Shown piece after piece: positions 7,623 through 16,161 of a stretch of 32,947 nt of DNA; positions within the stretch are counted from its first letter, which is position 1; each line of letters starts with the position of its first letter. Both the position numbers and the translations under genes were made by a program. Under the pieces are notes generated by a model. That model was not told the origin of the DNA and ran no database searches. It worked only from the letters and a program-made list of their open reading frames with translations. Origin of the DNA: Flavobacterium reichenbachii (GTDB lineage: Bacteria; Bacteroidota; Bacteroidia; Flavobacteriales; Flavobacteriaceae); NCBI RefSeq assembly GCF_002217435.1, contig NZ_MUHF01000007.1, forward strand, positions 1 through 32,947, read 5' to 3'.

Positions 7623-8087
7623 ATGAGAAAAGTGTTTTTATTTATTACCCTTAATTTTTTCTTCTTAAATGTAAATGCCCAACAAACCGATGCGGAAAAT
7701 GATTGGCATCTGATTGAAAAAACCTTAAACTTATACATAGACGGGCAGGCGACAGGCGATTCTGTTAAGGTGGGTTCGTCGTTTCATAACTCTTGGCAGC
7801 TGAAATATTTGGAGGAAAACAAACTTAACATTGTCACTAAAGCAAAATATCTTTCTGGTTATAAAGCTCCGTATACCAGATCTAATAATTGGTCTGGGCG
7901 CATTGTATTTATTGATGTAACAAACGGCGCAGCGATGGCAAAGGTCGAAATCAGCACTTCAAGACTTTTATTTGTAGATTATTTTCATCTCATGAAAACC
8001 AATCAAGGCTGGTTTATTGTAGACAAAATCTCAGCCAGAACACCTCATAAAACAGTCGAAGCAGTAACAGCTAAACCAAAGGAATAA
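7623..8087 (+). CDS. Secreted NTF2-like (lumazine-binding-type) protein
   Basis: This 154-residue protein has a clean signal peptide (residues 1-20, ending V-N-A-Q-Q). The mature part fits the small NTF2/SnoaL-like fold of the family named putative lumazine-binding (Lumazine_bd_2). It has an N-terminal helix with D-W-H-L-I-E-K-T-L-N-L-Y-I-D-G, a middle F-H-x4-L-like segment, then paired strands A-M-A-K-V-E-I ... D-Y-F-H-L-M-K and Q-G-W-F-I-V-D-K-I. The same plan forms the C-terminal domain of the next gene (Y-I-E-G, A-I-A-K-A-E-I, D-Y-F-L-L-L-K, N-W-K-I-V-H-K), so the two are paralogous domains. Members bind small molecules or act as weak enzymes, but the ligand here is unknown. It lies 85 bases after the regulator gene and 45 bases before the fused protein gene. 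Confidence 0.8.
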   Translation: MRKVFLFITLNFFFLNVNAQQTDAENDWHLIEKTLNLYIDGQATGDSVKVGSSFHNSWQLKYLEENKLNIVTKAKYLSGYKAPYTRSNNWSGRIVFIDVTNGAAMAKVEISTSRLLFVDYFHLMKTNQGWFIVDKISARTPHKTVEAVTAKPKE

Positions 8088-8132
8088 AACAATTCTTTTT
8101 CTTTTAATTATAACCCTCATAATTTTAAATAA

Positions 8133-9266
8133 ATGAATAAAATAATAGTCTTATTTCTTATTCTTATTGGTTTGTATCCTTCAGATATTTATGCTCAAAA
8201 TAAAATCTTATTTGTAACTTCAAATCAGGATTTTTACGGAAACACCAAAATTACCGCCGCCAATCATTTTGAAGAAATTATTGTTCCTTATAATGCCTTT
8301 ATAAAAGCCGGTTATAGTGTTGATTTTGTTAGTCCGAAAGGCGGTGCAATTCCTATTGGTTACATTAATGCATCTGACAGTCTGCAAAAAAAGTATTTAT
8401 ACGATGGCTGGTTTATGGATAAGTTGGAGCATACCAGGAAACCCGATGAAATTATTTCTGACAACTATTCGGTAATTTTTTACACTGGCGGTGGTGCCGC
8501 AATGTATGGCGTAGCAGAAGATCAGGCTATTCAAAAAATTGCAAGAAGTATTTATAACAGAAATGGAGTTGTTGCAGCGATTTGTCATGGAACTGCCGGA
8601 ATTACGTATTTAAAAGACGAAAAAGGAAAATCTCTGTATACCGGAAGAAAAATTACGGGTTATCCTGATGAATTTGAAAATCGAAATGCAGCATATTACA
8701 AAACGTTTCCGTTTGCAATAGACAAAGCAATTAAAAATAATCAAGGCAATTTTGTGTATTCTAAAAATGGTGGAGATGCTTTTTATATTGTCGATGGGAG
8801 ATTTGTGACGGGACAAGACCCGAGTTCTGCTCCTAAAGTGGCAGAAGAAATAATAAAGATTTTAGATAATAACTTTAAACCCAATGCAGCTGCAAAAAAT
8901 GATTTAGAGCAAATTAGAGCGGTATTGCTTGATTATATTGAAGGCACTGCCAATGGCGAACCAAAAAGATTGAGAAAAGCTTTTCATCCAAAATTTAATT
9001 TATACACTGTTGCAAAAGATACCTTGTGGACACGTTCTGGAGAAAAATATATTTCTGATATAAAAGCTGGAGAAAAAACGAATCGAATAGGAAATATTAT
9101 TTCAATAGATATTGAAAAAGATGCGGCAATTGCAAAAGCTGAAATCCTAATACCAAATTGGCGTCGCTTTACAGATTATTTTTTACTGCTTAAATACGAA
9201 GGCAACTGGAAAATAGTGCATAAAAGTTACAGTTGGATAGAGCTGCCAAAACAGGAAAAGAAATAA
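8133..9266 (+). CDS. Secreted DJ-1/PfpI protein fused to an NTF2-like domain
   Basis: This protein has 377 residues in three parts. Residues 1-22 are a signal peptide (ending I-Y-A-Q). Residues 23-247 are a DJ-1/PfpI (class I glutamine amidotransferase-like) domain of the Hsp31 type, with the nucleophile motif A-I-C151-H152-G-T-A-G, the acidic elbow region F-E-E-I-I-V-P at 46-52, F-V-S-P-K-G-G at 65-71, and D-G-R-F-V-T-G-Q-D-P-S-S-A at 221-233. Residues about 255-368 are an NTF2-like domain paralogous to the free-standing protein encoded just upstream. Hsp31-type members act as glyoxalases, deglycases or chaperones, and which applies here is not visible. Export plus the fusion suggests handling of a reactive small molecule in the periplasm (inference). 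Transcription ends at the hairpin at 9318. Confidence 0.85.
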   Translation: MNKIIVLFLILIGLYPSDIYAQNKILFVTSNQDFYGNTKITAANHFEEIIVPYNAFIKAGYSVDFVSPKGGAIPIGYINASDSLQKKYLYDGWFMDKLEHTRKPDEIISDNYSVIFYTGGGAAMYGVAEDQAIQKIARSIYNRNGVVAAICHGTAGITYLKDEKGKSLYTGRKITGYPDEFENRNAAYYKTFPFAIDKAIKNNQGNFVYSKNGGDAFYIVDGRFVTGQDPSSAPKVAEEIIKILDNNFKPNAAAKNDLEQIRAVLLDYIEGTANGEPKRLRKAFHPKFNLYTVAKDTLWTRSGEKYISDIKAGEKTNRIGNIISIDIEKDAAIAKAEILIPNWRRFTDYFLLLKYEGNWKIVHKSYSWIELPKQEKK

Positions 9267-9317
9267 ACAGCATTTTAGTGTGATTTATTCTCGAGCTTAA
9301 AATTACAGACAAAGCAT

Positions 9318-9350
9318 AAAAAAACTCCATTAGAAATAATGGAGTTTTTG
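9318..9350 (+). terminator. Terminator T1 after the PfpI fusion gene
   Basis: The stem AAAAACTCCATTA (9320-9332) pairs perfectly with TAATGGAGTTTTT (9337-9349) around a GAAA loop. The same core sequence recurs at 10099-10128. Confidence 0.85.
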
Positions 9351-9411
9351 GGTTGTTTAAAAACCTGTTTGCAAACTTTTTTTTGAAGGATTTAAAGGAA
9401 ATATCAATTAA

Positions 9412-9438
9412 TTGTACTGCATATATTTCTTATATTCG
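9412..9438 (+). promoter_or_regulatory. Promoter of the adenylate kinase paralog
   Basis: TTG at 9412-9414 and TATATTCG at 9431-9438 are separated by 16 bases, exactly as at 6348-6374. The 17 bases ATATTTCTTATATTCGC are identical in both promoters. The leader to the ATG at 9488 would be about 40 bases. Confidence 0.6.
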
Positions 9439-9487
9439 CCTGAATTAAACGATCTGAAAAAAACAAGTATAAAAATAATTTACATAA

Positions 9488-10054
9488 ATGGAAATACTAA
9501 TAATAACCGGACCGCCTTACTCAGGAAAAGGAACGCAATGTGATGTATTAAAGGAACTTCTGGGTTTTGAACATATCTCTACTGGAGATAAATGCAGAGA
9601 AGAAAAACAAAACGGAACCGAAATAGGAAAAATAATGTCTGAATATGAAGAAAAGGGAGACTTGGTTCCAGATTCTATAATGAAAGACCTTTTTAGTAAA
9701 GTACTGGACGATAACAAATCTAAAGCCGGAATAATTTTAGACGGATATCCGAGAACAAAACCTCAAGTAGAAGATTTAATTACGTTGGTTAAATCAAAAA
9801 ACATGGAAATTGGAAAAGTTTTAAATATTGAAGTTCCAAAATCTGAATTATTGATTAGAGCTAAAAAAAGAGCTGAAACTTCTAACAGAAAAGACGACAA
9901 GGATCCTCAAATTCATATAAAACGAATAGATGTTTTTGAAGAATCGACCAGACCCGCCATTGAATATATGAAATCGAAAATCAAAGTGTTGACTTTTGAT
10001 GGCCTCGGAACCATTGATGAAATTACGGAAAGAATAAAAGCAAGTCTGATTTAA
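9488..10054 (+). CDS. Adenylate kinase-type nucleoside monophosphate kinase
   Basis: This 188-residue cytoplasmic enzyme should transfer phosphate from ATP to a nucleoside monophosphate. The P-loop GPPYSGKGTQ at 8-17 follows the first strand. The NMP-binding segment S-T-G-D is at 31-34, D-G-Y-P-R-T at 85-90, and the short lid region holds R-A-E-T-S-N-R-K-D-D at 128-137 with R146 further on. These are the adenylate kinase landmarks in order, in the short form without a zinc lid. The P-loop carries Tyr where adenylate kinases usually have Gly (G-P-P-G-S-G-K-G-T). It is probably a paralog of the housekeeping enzyme rather than that enzyme itself, because it stands alone with its own promoter and terminator and has the unusual P-loop. 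The substrate could be AMP, UMP/CMP or another nucleotide. Confidence 0.85.
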   Translation: MEILIITGPPYSGKGTQCDVLKELLGFEHISTGDKCREEKQNGTEIGKIMSEYEEKGDLVPDSIMKDLFSKVLDDNKSKAGIILDGYPRTKPQVEDLITLVKSKNMEIGKVLNIEVPKSELLIRAKKRAETSNRKDDKDPQIHIKRIDVFEESTRPAIEYMKSKIKVLTFDGLGTIDEITERIKASLI

Positions 10055-10090
10055 TTCCAGATTTTGAAAATTGATTCTTCCGATCGGATT

Positions 10091-10136
10091 AATCACAAAA
10101 AAACTCCATTAGAAATAATGGAGTTTTTTTGTGATT
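10091..10136. terminator. Terminator T2 after the adenylate kinase paralog
   Basis: This is a perfect 21-bp stem (10091-10111 with 10116-10136) around a GAAA loop. The inner AAAAACTCCATTA/TAATGGAGTTTTT arms are identical to T1. It lies between convergent genes (stops at 10054 and 10171) and can end both. Confidence 0.85.
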
Positions 10137-10170
10137 CTTATCAAGTTGTTTACGAGCTATTTTTGCAGGA

Positions 10171-10998
10171 TTAAAAAAATAATAAAGATTGATTTCTTTC
10201 TTTTATAAATTCCCAATCATATTTTGTACAAAGTCCAATTCCTTTATGTTCTTTGGTGCCATTTTGAGGTAATTCATCAAATATTTCAGGAATGTCTCCA
10301 ATAACCTCAATTAAACAATGAGAATGATGTCCTCTCCATAAATCCATATGAAAAAGAACTCTATAATTATAAGCACACTTTACAATGGTTTTTTGTTCAA
10401 TAAACTTTGACAAGTCTCTTGTATCAAAAATTATATCGTAGACTTTTGGCAGATTAATATTGGCATAACTATTAGAAATTCCAACAGAAAGAATGTTCGG
10501 ATTATCTCTTTCTAAAATCAGTGAATTGTATTCTTGGGATAATCCATTAAATATATTATCAGAGGTGTTTGAATATCTTTCTCTTTTTAATGAATCATTA
10601 TTTGAAGGAAATGTAAAAGGTATTTTATCTACAATTCTTATATATCTTTCTATTGGTTCTATATCCAGTTCATAATCCCACGAAATTGCTATTTTAGAAA
10701 ATTTGCTAAATGTATTTACGAATGTAGATTCAATTATGGTTTTAAATACAGACGTTGTATTGTAGTATTGGTAAAACAAAGACTCAATCTTTTCTATTGA
10801 TTTGAATTTTTGGTTAATGATTTCGAAGTAAAGAGGGATTAGTTCGTTTATAAAATTTAATTTCTTTGAAATCACTTCATTATCCAGTGAATCATAATCT
10901 GGATTTGTCATTTCTGTCAATAAAAATTCAACAAATTTCTTTTGTATTGTTAAATGACAATATTTTATGCTTTCGAAGTCTTTTTTAAGTGGAATCAT
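10171..10998 (-). CDS. Cytoplasmic protein of unknown function
   Basis: This protein has 275 residues from the ATG at 10998 (M-I-P-L-K-K-D-F). An upstream TTG at 11040 is in frame but adds only an unconvincing hydrophobic stretch. There is no signal peptide or membrane span. The N-terminal half is helical and Lys/Phe/Ile-rich. The C-terminal part has a cluster of possible metal ligands or catalytic residues, H-M-D-L-W-R-G-H-H-S-H-C, followed by I-G-D-I-P and G-L-C-T-K-Y-D-W-E-F. No family is recognised. The His cluster is the only functional hint. It shares terminator T2 with the convergent kinase gene. Confidence 0.6.
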   Translation of the reverse strand: MIPLKKDFESIKYCHLTIQKKFVEFLLTEMTNPDYDSLDNEVISKKLNFINELIPLYFEIINQKFKSIEKIESLFYQYYNTTSVFKTIIESTFVNTFSKFSKIAISWDYELDIEPIERYIRIVDKIPFTFPSNNDSLKRERYSNTSDNIFNGLSQEYNSLILERDNPNILSVGISNSYANINLPKVYDIIFDTRDLSKFIEQKTIVKCAYNYRVLFHMDLWRGHHSHCLIEVIGDIPEIFDELPQNGTKEHKGIGLCTKYDWEFIKERNQSLLFF

Positions 10999-11164
10999 AG
11001 TAAAAACAAGCTTATTGATTATATCAAGCCTTAAAAGCAAATATCGAGAATTAAAAAAAAAAGGAATAAAATATTTACGTTAAATTCTTAAAAGTCTTTT
11101 TGCTCGTATTGAGGTCAGCAAGACATAAAGATTTCGAATAGATTATTAAGTTAAAGTTATACGA

Positions 11165-11193
11165 TTGTACAATAAAGATATTAGTTATCTTAG
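11165..11193 (+). promoter_or_regulatory. Candidate promoter of the HEAT-repeat gene
   Basis: TTG at 11165-11167 is followed after 18 bases by TATCTTAG at 11186-11193, which differs from TAnnTTTG at one position. The ATG is 42 bases downstream. Confidence 0.4.
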
Positions 11194-11235
11194 TTTTAAA
11201 TAAAGTTAATTTATATAAACCCATTTCACAAAAAA

Positions 11236-12897
11236 ATGAAAATAAAACTCATTATTACAATTATTCTTTTGATTTTTTTTGCAAAAGTTCACTCTCAGGA
11301 TCTAACAAATTTTAAAGTTGATTTTAAATTGTCTCTAGATAAAACATTTGATGAAGAAAAGTTAAATAATTTATTTTTAAAATACCCGCAACTTTTAACC
11401 CCGCAAAGCGGTATTACTCAATTAACATCAAATTTAAAGGGAGAAACTTTAAGAAACTTTCCTTTAAATGATTTCAAAAATGACAATTTATATATCGATA
11501 ACATTGATAAACTATTGAATTCAGAAAATTCATTTCAACGTTTATTTTCATATTTAATAATTGGTACTTCCAATGATTTATCAAAAGAAGAACAGTTACT
11601 TGAAAGATTAAAATCAGAGAAAGAAAAAGGGAATTTAGTTTGGTGCGGAATGTCATTATTGAATTTAAAAACGAAACATACTACTGAACTATTTGATTTT
11701 TTAGTAGAAAACGAAAATTTTGGTGATGCGCATATGCTGCCTTTATTTTTTAAACTAGACAAAAAAAGTTTACAAGAAACAGCATACAAAAGATACAATA
11801 GTGAAAATTTAAAAGCCAAAATTTTAGCAGTTCAGACCTTATCACAAACTGGAAAAAATCCTGAGACAGAGAAAATTGTTTTAGACGCGGTTAAAAATTG
11901 GGATATAAACATAAAAGGATATGCAATTTATACTGTAAAAGAACTTCAAATCGGGAATTTACTAGAAACGTTTAAACCATTTTTAGACAATGATAAAACA
12001 AGAAAAATTGCTTTACAAGCTTTAGCCGAAAGTCCAACAAACAGTGATGTTGAGTATTTAAAATCATTAACAGCTAAAAAAGACAGCATTTCAGATGATT
12101 TATTAGATTGTTTTTTTGAATCGAACAAACTTGAGAATTTAAAGTTTTGGTTAGAATTACTAAAAACAAATAAAATTTCAGATGATTATTATTTTTCAGT
12201 TCCAAATAATAAATTGATTTATTCAGACGAATTATTACCGAATATTCAAAATACTTTAAAAGAATGCAAAAACGAAAAGGTAATCGAAGAATTATTAAGA
12301 GCGTTGCAAAGTAGAAATGATATTGAAAGCACGAATATTTTAATTGACTTCTTAAAACACAAAAACTCTTCTATAAGATATTGGAGCACCGTTGCACTAA
12401 AGGGAAATAAAAATCAAAAAGTAATTGATCTTTTGCCGGGCTTAATAAATGATGAAGAATATAGAACAACTGCTTTAGTAGATTTGCTTGTTGAAAATAA
12501 TATAAACAATCAGCAAATCACATTTGAAAAAATATATAAAAACAGCAGTAAAAATCTGGATTGGGAAAGGAGCTCAATAGAATATTTGTCAAATTATCCA
12601 TTAGAAAACCATAAAGAACTTTTTAGAAAAATTCTAAAAAATGAGAAGTCAGATTTTTCAATGAGATATCATGCTGCATTAGGATTGGGAAGATTAAAAG
12701 ATGAGAATTCAGTCGATTTGTTGATTAAAGTTTGTGAAGAAACGAGAAAAGAAAGTGACTTAAATTCAAGAATATATCTGGAAGCATTGGCAATGGTTAA
12801 GGGAGAAAAAGCAAAAAAGGAAATCAAAACATTTCTGAATAGTGATGAAGAAGTTGTAAAAGAACTTGCAAATGAATTATTAAAAAAGTGGAATTAA
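11236..12897 (+). CDS. Secreted HEAT-repeat protein
   Basis: This 553-residue protein starts with a signal peptide (residues 1-20, ending K-V-H-S-Q), so it acts outside the cytoplasm. The rest is an almost continuous array of helical pairs of the HEAT type. Examples are R-A-L-Q-S-R-N-D-I-E-S-T-N-I-L-I-D-F-L, S-I-R-Y-W-S-T-V-A-L-K-G-N and, near the end, M-R-Y-H-A-A-L-G-L-G-R-L-K-D-E-N-S-V-D-L, E-E-V-V-K-E-L-A-N-E-L-L. Such arrays are protein-binding scaffolds, and no catalytic motif is seen. Its gene is followed after 80 bases by that of a secreted zinc protease, with no terminator between them, so the scaffold may present a substrate to that enzyme (inference only). The length is well beyond single-domain HEAT proteins. 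Confidence 0.75.
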   Translation: MKIKLIITIILLIFFAKVHSQDLTNFKVDFKLSLDKTFDEEKLNNLFLKYPQLLTPQSGITQLTSNLKGETLRNFPLNDFKNDNLYIDNIDKLLNSENSFQRLFSYLIIGTSNDLSKEEQLLERLKSEKEKGNLVWCGMSLLNLKTKHTTELFDFLVENENFGDAHMLPLFFKLDKKSLQETAYKRYNSENLKAKILAVQTLSQTGKNPETEKIVLDAVKNWDINIKGYAIYTVKELQIGNLLETFKPFLDNDKTRKIALQALAESPTNSDVEYLKSLTAKKDSISDDLLDCFFESNKLENLKFWLELLKTNKISDDYYFSVPNNKLIYSDELLPNIQNTLKECKNEKVIEELLRALQSRNDIESTNILIDFLKHKNSSIRYWSTVALKGNKNQKVIDLLPGLINDEEYRTTALVDLLVENNINNQQITFEKIYKNSSKNLDWERSSIEYLSNYPLENHKELFRKILKNEKSDFSMRYHAALGLGRLKDENSVDLLIKVCEETRKESDLNSRIYLEALAMVKGEKAKKEIKTFLNSDEEVVKELANELLKKWN

Positions 12898-12977
12898 ATA
12901 ACATATAAGTTTTCTTAATTCCATTTAATTAAAAGCCTGTTTTAAGGTATTAAAAAAAGCGTTAAATAATATCGTAC

Positions 12978-13907
12978 ATGAAGTCAAGCCTAGTTTTTAC
13001 TACACTGTTTATTGTTTTTTCTAATTTTATTTTTGGACAAAGTAATTTCTCAGACAATCCTTTGAATGCAGTTTTTGAAACAAAAGATTCAAAAAATTTT
13101 TGGGAAGCATTTGATAAAATGGAGAAATCAAAACAAAATCCTTTTCTTGAATATATGCAGAAAGGCTCTCCGGGCGTTAAAGGATTTACTGAAAACAGAA
13201 TAATTAATGCAGACTCTCTTTTTGCTGTTGTGAAGAAAAGAAAAGCAGATTATGAACTTTCGAGAAATGTTTTAGACGGTATTTCTTCTAAGGAAAAAAG
13301 AGTAAGAGCAATTTACAGCGCATTAAAATATTGGTATCCAAATGCAAAATTCCCTCCAATTTATTTTGTTTATGGAAGATTTAATTCTGGAGGAACTTCT
13401 TCTCCTGAAGGAATTATTATTGGAACTGAAATGCTCAAAAATCTGGATGGAGTTTCGGGTTTAATCGCTCATGAACTTATTCACTATCAACAAAATATAA
13501 AAGGTAAAGATGTACTTTTGAAATGGTGTTTGCTTGAAGGCGGCGCAGATTTTATCGGTGAACTTACTTCAGGAGAATCAATAAATAGTTTTTCATATAA
13601 ATACGGAGAACAAAACCTCGATAAACTATGCCAGGAATTTACAGCGAGATTAAAAAATGCTGATCATAAAGATTGGTTATATGAAACCTCTAAAAAAGAT
13701 GACAGACCAAATGATTTAGGATATTGGATGGGCTATAAAATAATAGAATCTTATTTTAATAAACAGAAAGACAAACAAAAAGCAATTGAAGGAATACTAA
13801 ATATAAATGACCCAATGCAATTTTTAAAGCAAAGCGGCTTTTTGGATGTATATATTGAAAAGTATCAAAAATCAAAAAAAGAAAAGTATGACGAATTCTT
13901 TAAATAA
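12978..13907 (+). CDS. Secreted zinc-dependent protease (DUF2268-like)
   Basis: This 309-residue protein has a signal peptide (residues 1-20, ending I-F-G-Q). The gluzincin-type site H165-E-L-I-H169 lies in a helix (G-L-I-A-H-E-L-I-H-Y-Q-Q). The third ligand is likely E187 in L-L-E-G-G-A-D-F, 18 residues after the second His, the spacing seen in DUF2268 predicted Zn-proteases. The strand I-I-I-G-T-E-M-L before the helix also fits. It probably acts in the periplasm or outside the cell. The gene follows the HEAT-repeat protein gene. Full-length, with all zinc ligands present. Confidence 0.8.
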   Translation: MKSSLVFTTLFIVFSNFIFGQSNFSDNPLNAVFETKDSKNFWEAFDKMEKSKQNPFLEYMQKGSPGVKGFTENRIINADSLFAVVKKRKADYELSRNVLDGISSKEKRVRAIYSALKYWYPNAKFPPIYFVYGRFNSGGTSSPEGIIIGTEMLKNLDGVSGLIAHELIHYQQNIKGKDVLLKWCLLEGGADFIGELTSGESINSFSYKYGEQNLDKLCQEFTARLKNADHKDWLYETSKKDDRPNDLGYWMGYKIIESYFNKQKDKQKAIEGILNINDPMQFLKQSGFLDVYIEKYQKSKKEKYDEFFK

Positions 13908-14016
13908 AAGAAACTCTTAATTTCTGGTACACAGATATAATATTTTGTTTTATCATTATAATTTAATGACTGCAAGAAATTGATCTGAAGTTTTCTTCAC
14001 AAAAAACAAACTACAA

Positions 14017-14898
14017 ATGAAACTTTTTACAGACTTCAAATCGTACAATGATTACATTGGCTTGAACAAACCATTGGATAATGACATTGACGTGGGATAT
14101 TACGATCCGCCAAACATGCTTTTGAAATCAGAAGCTGTAATGGTTGATTTTTACAGAATTTCGATCAAAATAAATTTTAAGAGTAAAATCGCACCTACAG
14201 ACAAACCAATTAATGCTGTATTTTTTAATAGTCCAGAATTAGTGTTGACAACAGGCTGGGACGTTGAACCAACCTACACTGGAATGTACTTACAGCTTTC
14301 CAAAAAAATAATTGAGGAAAACCGTTTTTTATTTAAAACTTATTTAGACTATGGACAACACGAAGCATTGTATTTGACAGAAGAGGAAATAGAAGAAATT
14401 AGTGCAGTTTTTAAATTAATGATAAAATATTATGAAAGCGATAAAAAACATTTTGCCGTTATACTTTCTTATGTAAATGTTTTGGTTTCATTAGTGGAAG
14501 CATTTTACAAAAGACAATTTTCTACAGATCCTAAACAATACAATCATATCATATCCGATTTTCAACAAAGTTTAATTGATTATTACAATCAACCTGTTTC
14601 TCAAATTCCAAATGTTCAATATTTTGCAGATAAGTTAGGGCTGACCGCTAATTATTTGGGTGATATTGTAAAACATTTTACTCAAAAATCTCCACTTGAA
14701 ACTATTCATGAATTTGTTATCAGCAAAGCGAAAGAACTTTTAGAACAGAATCCTAAAATGAAAACTGCAGAAGTAGCTTATGAATTAGGCTTTGAATATC
14801 CCAATTATTTTTCAAAATTCTTCAAAAAGCAAGTCAATCTCACTCCGAAAGAATACAGATTGAAACTTGTCCAGATCAATACCAAAACGTCATCATAA
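14017..14898 (+). CDS. AraC-family transcription regulator
   Basis: This is a soluble regulator of 293 residues. The N-terminal about 190 residues form a sensor domain (beta-rich to about 95, then helical) of the kind found in many Bacteroidota AraC proteins. The DNA-binding domain is at 198-284: first HTH around 201-220 (F-A-D-K-L-G-L-T-A-N-Y-L), second around 250-270 (A-E-V-A-Y-E-L-G-F-E-Y-P-N-Y-F-S), and the signature F-S-K-F-F-K-K-Q-V-N-L-T-P-K-E-Y at 265-280. The next gene, on the same strand, encodes a Tat-signal aldo/keto reductase with its own promoter. The direct repeat at 14927-14957 is the natural candidate operator for this regulator. Confidence 0.9.
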   Translation: MKLFTDFKSYNDYIGLNKPLDNDIDVGYYDPPNMLLKSEAVMVDFYRISIKINFKSKIAPTDKPINAVFFNSPELVLTTGWDVEPTYTGMYLQLSKKIIEENRFLFKTYLDYGQHEALYLTEEEIEEISAVFKLMIKYYESDKKHFAVILSYVNVLVSLVEAFYKRQFSTDPKQYNHIISDFQQSLIDYYNQPVSQIPNVQYFADKLGLTANYLGDIVKHFTQKSPLETIHEFVISKAKELLEQNPKMKTAEVAYELGFEYPNYFSKFFKKQVNLTPKEYRLKLVQINTKTSS

Positions 14899-14913
14899 AG
14901 AGGGCGTTTTTTG
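14884..14913 (+). terminator. Terminator overlapping the end of the AraC gene
   Basis: AAAACGTC (14884-14891) pairs with GGCGTTTT (14903-14910) with one G-T pair, followed by TT. The upstream arm lies inside the last codons. It would separate the regulator transcript from the reductase promoter. Confidence 0.5.
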
Positions 14914-14926
14914 TTATCCGTAATTT

Positions 14927-14957
14927 GTTTCCTTTTTATTAGTGATCCGTTTCCTTT
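14927..14957 (+). promoter_or_regulatory. Candidate operator: direct repeat GTTTCCTTT
   Basis: GTTTCCTTT occurs at 14927-14935 and again at 14949-14957, 22 bp apart (two helical turns). The second copy overlaps the -33 element of the reductase promoter. This arrangement fits AraC-family activators. Which protein binds is inferred from adjacency only. Confidence 0.5.
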
Positions 14958-14983
14958 GATTCTTTATGTGAAATCTAAATTTG
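14956..14983 (+). promoter_or_regulatory. Promoter of the aldo/keto reductase gene
   Basis: TTG at 14956-14958, 17 bases, then TAAATTTG at 14976-14983: a full match to the Bacteroidota consensus. The start codon at 15003 is 19 bases after the -7 box, so the leader is short. Confidence 0.75.
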
Positions 14984-14999
14984 TATCATAAAAAATTAA

Positions 15000-16133
<1,134 letters not shown>

Positions 16134-16161
16134 TTACAAAACTTTAGAAATTATAGTAAAG

